The notes under the pieces are model-generated. The model saw only the letters and a program-made list of their open reading frames with translations, searched no databases and was not told where the DNA came from. 64,000 nt of DNA, taken from contig OX328128.1 in NCBI GenBank assembly GCA_946811695.1, forward strand, positions 22,374,258 through 22,438,257, read 5' to 3'. The stretch comes from Gonocerus acuteangulatus (Eukaryota > Arthropoda > Insecta > Hemiptera > Coreidae). Below, piece after piece: positions 61,047 to 64,000 of the stretch. Numbering within the stretch: position 1 is the stretch's first letter; each line of letters begins with the position of its first letter. A program made the position numbers and the translations under genes.

Positions 61047-61258
61047 TCTTATCATGACCATTAAAACATTTACCAAGACATCCCTGGAAGTGCCAACAGT
61101 GGTTGTCTTCTTCCATGTTTTTTATTATTTTTTCTTTTCTTTTATTTTACTTTTACCGTTTTTGTCAAATGTACATAATATCTGCATGAACAGACTTGAT
61201 TATTGTACTGCTAATAATTGTACAGATTTCAAATAAATAAATAAATAAAAAAAAAAAA
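61047..61258 (+). repeat. Jockey-like 3' UTR and poly(A)
   Basis: Noncoding tail with an AAATAAATAAATAAATA run followed by A13. Confidence 0.85.
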
Positions 61259-61273
61259 ATATTAGTCGTCTTA
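61259..61273. repeat. Target site duplication, right
   Basis: Identical to 56610-56624. Confidence 0.93.
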
Positions 61274-62087
61274 TTTCTTCAAGTACGTTTTCCTTCCAGT
61301 CACATGGAAGAACTTAATCTATTTCACGAAATGTCTTTTCGTAAATCTGCGGGAGCAGGTTTTGTGCGCCAGATATTTCCGTAGGACGTGGAGAGGAAGG
61401 AAGGATCGGATTTAGCCCTAGGAGAGGCAAGCCACCATGAAGATCAGCCAGGCGAAAAACTGACAGAGGCCCCCTCACATTTCTCGGTTTCGTATGTTAT
61501 CTGGAAAAGGGGGGAATATGGTATACTCGAACAGCCTTTCTGAAAAGATAACGTTACTCCGATAATATCCATCCATAAGCAACTTAGTATTTCTTATTAA
61601 TATCAAAATTATATTTAGGCAAAATTTTATCGTAGGCAAATTGGGGGAATTTTTCTATGTGAATATAACATGGTTGGGAAAAAGGTCTGAAATTATTGTT
61701 TAGTATTTTTCTTTAAAAAAAACAGTATTGTCCTGTCCAATTAATAATAATAATAAAAATTGACTCGCCTCCTTAGCGTGTTTCTTTAAAATACTTATAG
61801 CTGCTGTGATTTGTTAGTAAAATATAGAAACTCTTGATTTTCCGTCGCCAAGGCAACCCATTCAACAATTTTGAAACGACGAGTGTCGGTTTTATCTGAA
61901 TGAGGAAGTTCCATAGAAATTGTGACTAAACGACTTTTTTGAAGGATGTTTATTATATCTACTAAAATGTAATGGTCTAGTTTTACTTACTATTATTTCT
62001 CAACAGTTTTCAAGTTATTTAGTAAAAATATACGACTGTTCTGGTCTATGCCGGTTAATAAAATAATTTGTTTCAATGCTTCCTTTT
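61274..62087. other. No recognised feature
   Basis: No coding sequence or shared repeat was supported. 61258 onward is continuous with 56600-56625 once the Jockey-like element is removed. Confidence 0.35.
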
Positions 62088-62292
62088 TTAGCGCGGTTCC
62101 TCCCTCCCCCATAGGGAGGAACCCCGCTTATATGGTTCTTAGCGCGGTTCCTCCCTCCCCCATAGGGAGGAACCCCGCTTATAGGGTTGATACAATGAAA
62201 CAATCCGGAAGTGCCGACTAGAAAATTTCGCGTTTCAGAACCCCTAGAGACCGAAAATAACGGTGGTTCAAATTTGTATATATATATGTATA

Positions 62293-62357
<65 letters not shown>

Positions 62358-63216
62358 CTGTTCGCTCTCTAGATAGAAGACGAATGGTCCGATTTTGATG
62401 AAATTTGGTACAAAAATCCTTCGTCCAATTTGAAAGGTCAAGTTCGTTAAACAGCAAAATCCGCCTACTGGAAGATGGCGTTTGGGGCGAAATTCGCTCA
62501 AAAAAAAATCGTAACGCTTACGTTTTTGAGTTCATAAGCTTCTAAGTACTCGTTTTATATGACTCCTGGGCTAGGAAAACGAATGAAACCATTTTCAAGG
62601 CGATAGCTTTAACCGTTTTCGAGAAAATTGGAAAAATATTTTTTGAATACCGTTTTTGGTTTGGGTACTTAGAATCATGGGATTCAGTTGAAAAATTTTC
62701 TGCATGTTCTACTTTCATCAAAACTAATATGTTGAAATTTTGGTTACGTTTGGAGTTAAGGAAGGGTTAGAATAAAATATTTTATTAGCAGACATAAAAA
62801 GTTTTAGTAACTTTGTTTACTTTCCTTAATATCTCGAAAAAGGTTGAGAATCTTGGTAAACGGAAGAATACCATTAGAAAGCTTATTAAATGCTCTAAAA
62901 AAAAAGGTTCTAATGAAAGTTTTGATTAGGCGATGTCAATCGGAGAAATAAGAGCTTAAAACTTTAAAGTAATTGATTTCGCTTATATACACGCACACAT
63001 ATGTACATATATATGCCCACATACATACACATATGGGGTATATATTATTAAGTAGCAGTGACCGAACCCCGACAATCCCTACCTTGCATCATCAACGGTC
63101 AACGATCTCCTCTCAACAAAATAATAACTGCTTCTATTTTAATCTTTCGAAATTAGACTAGGGATAAGAACGGAACCGCGCTAAGATGAGGCAGTTCCTG
63201 CGAGTCGGACTTTTTC
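62088..63216 (+). mobile_element. Family A element, complete, with doubled 5' end
   Basis: Starts TTAGCGCGGTTCCTCCCT after a T-run. The first 51 bp are repeated directly (62088-62138 and 62139-62189). Then come the leader, (TA)n (62275-62354), the interior (GGAAGATGGCGTTTGGGGCG, GTTACGTTTGGAGTTAAGGA) and the 3' end GGAACCGCGCTAAGATGAGG plus CAGTTCCTGCGAGTCGGACT and T-run at about 63216. Confidence 0.83.
62275..62354. repeat. (TA)n microsatellite
   Basis: AT dinucleotides with ATGTATATATTTATA near the start, inside family A. Confidence 0.9.
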
Positions 63217-63430
63217 ATACTTGACCAAAATTTGTCTATCTTTTTTGGGATAAATTTGGAACATGTGGACAAATGTTCGAACTCCCCCGTTGTTTTTGGA
63301 TACTAAAAAACAGAAGTCTAGCGTTTTCCCTTTTGTTTTAATACTAATCACTGTATTCCTGTAAAAAATAAAAATAAAATAATAATAATAATATATTTTT
63401 AATGGCGGTTAATTCATTCAACATTATAAT

Positions 63431-64000
63431 TGATACAATTACCGGAGAGAAGAAGTAATCCTTACAAGACTTCGAATTGCACATACACTACTAACCCACT
63501 CGCATTTAACACTTTCGCTGCGGGTGTCATTACGGAAGGACACTAGCGATCCTACCCGCTTACGAGTGTACCTTCGGAAGGACACTCATCCATTACTTTT
63601 CCCTTTAGATTCAAAAGGCTCGTAAATGAAGGGGATACACTTTTACAGCTACAGGTGAAGACAGTTGCCTTCAGTATCGTTTGGGCTTTACAACAGTGTT
63701 TTCCGTTTTCAAATCGGCTGACTGGAAGATTTTTTTGTTATGATTTTTTTTTTATGAAAAAAAAATGTCTATATGAAAAATTCAAACACAAAATGAGGTA
63801 TTCTCAAACAATGACTGCCGAAGCGAAAGTGTTAATGACAAAAGAAGACAAACCACTACGTACAGATTGCAATAAGACATTGACTGTCAAACACTTAATA
63901 ACAGACACCAGGAAACAAGAAAACATCAACATACTACGTGATATGTATGGACTCTTGACAGATGGAAGCCCACACAAAAAGATTAAGGTTAAGGCGTGAG
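63431..64000 (+). pseudogene. LINE C-terminal fragment, split by a MITE
   Basis: 63443-63505 encodes REEVILTRLRIAHTLLTHSH. After the MITE, 63836 onward gives KEDKPLRTDCNKTLTVKHLI and TDTRKQENINILRDMYGLL to the window edge. Same region as 52409-52810 and 53225-53440; the LTxLRI-H and C/L-T-V-K-H motifs are kept. Not a working protein. Confidence 0.75.
63506..63835. mobile_element. piggyBac-like MITE at a duplicated TTAA
   Basis: 330 bp including TTAA at both ends. The termini TTAACACTTTCGCTGC and GAAGCGAAAGTGTTAA are inverted copies. Removing it and one TTAA restores a continuous reading frame across the LINE fragment. The same family is at 40556-40813. Confidence 0.88.

Larger units (their letters stand above)
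56625..61258 (+). mobile_element. Full-length Jockey-clade non-LTR retrotransposon
   Basis: 4.6 kb bounded by an exact 15-bp target duplication. Layout: 5' UTR (56625-57020), ORF1 with three zinc knuckles, ORF2 with endonuclease and reverse transcriptase, 3' UTR, (AATA)n and poly(A) at 61230-61258. The full length and the few lesions in coding sequence point to a fairly recent insertion. GC content is clearly higher than in the surroundings. Jockey is judged from the PRE_C2HC plus CCHC ORF1 and the ORF2 wording without an RNase H domain. Confidence 0.93.

Overview
This 64 kb window is AT-rich eukaryotic nuclear DNA from an arthropod, most likely an insect. It has GT-AG introns, a ciliary gene with a metazoan-type sequence, and insect-style mobile elements (a Jockey-clade LINE, RTE-like LINE remains, hAT and piggyBac-like MITEs, tRNA- and 5S-derived SINEs). 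The order of insects cannot be fixed from sequence alone.

Host genes occupy only the first fifth. Positions 392-11866 on the minus strand hold the first 14 coding exons (about 675 codons) of IFT172, an intraflagellar transport subunit. All splice phases join without a break, and the gene runs off the left edge. A second gene starts divergently on the plus strand at 12459. Its single visible coding exon (12459-12792) looks like the N-terminus of a ZNRF1/2-type E3 ubiquitin ligase, and its second exon was not found. The roughly 590 bp between the two start codons should hold a shared promoter. IFT172 introns carry a SINE-derived foldback (891-1408), a tRNA SINE (2325-2521), a reverse transcriptase relic (3690-4080) and a piggyBac-like MITE (9016-9254).

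From about 12.8 kb to the end no further host exon was recognised; the sequence is layered transposons. From 15 to 22.9 kb there are LINE remains, tRNA SINEs, two large foldback composites (16781-17945 and 19393-21521), the 3' end of a LINE that looks like the R2/NeSL type, and a hAT MITE. From 24 to 48 kb two related families of rolling-circle-like non-autonomous elements dominate. I call them A (5' end TTAGCGCGGTTCC) and B (5' end TTAGCACTTTCCTC). Each starts with a hairpin after a T-run, carries an internal (TA)n block, and ends in nearly the same 3' sequence, whose subterminal part is the reverse complement of the 5' end. This is the layout of Helentron/HINE elements. One A copy (46273-47680) sits inside another A copy (46135-48080) at a T-run with no target duplication. 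The same stretch holds a 168-bp tandem array (38355-39538), a 153-bp array (48228-48690) and several MITEs.

From 49 to 64 kb there are tRNA and 5S rRNA-derived SINEs, three RNase H-side LINE fragments, and a Jockey-clade LINE bounded by a 15-bp target duplication (56625-61258) whose two ORFs carry a few inactivating changes. There is also another family A element (62088-63216), and a piggyBac-like MITE (63506-63835) inserted exactly at a TTAA inside a LINE reading frame. Apart from the IFT172/ZNRF-like pair, the window is best read as a record of nested transposition.
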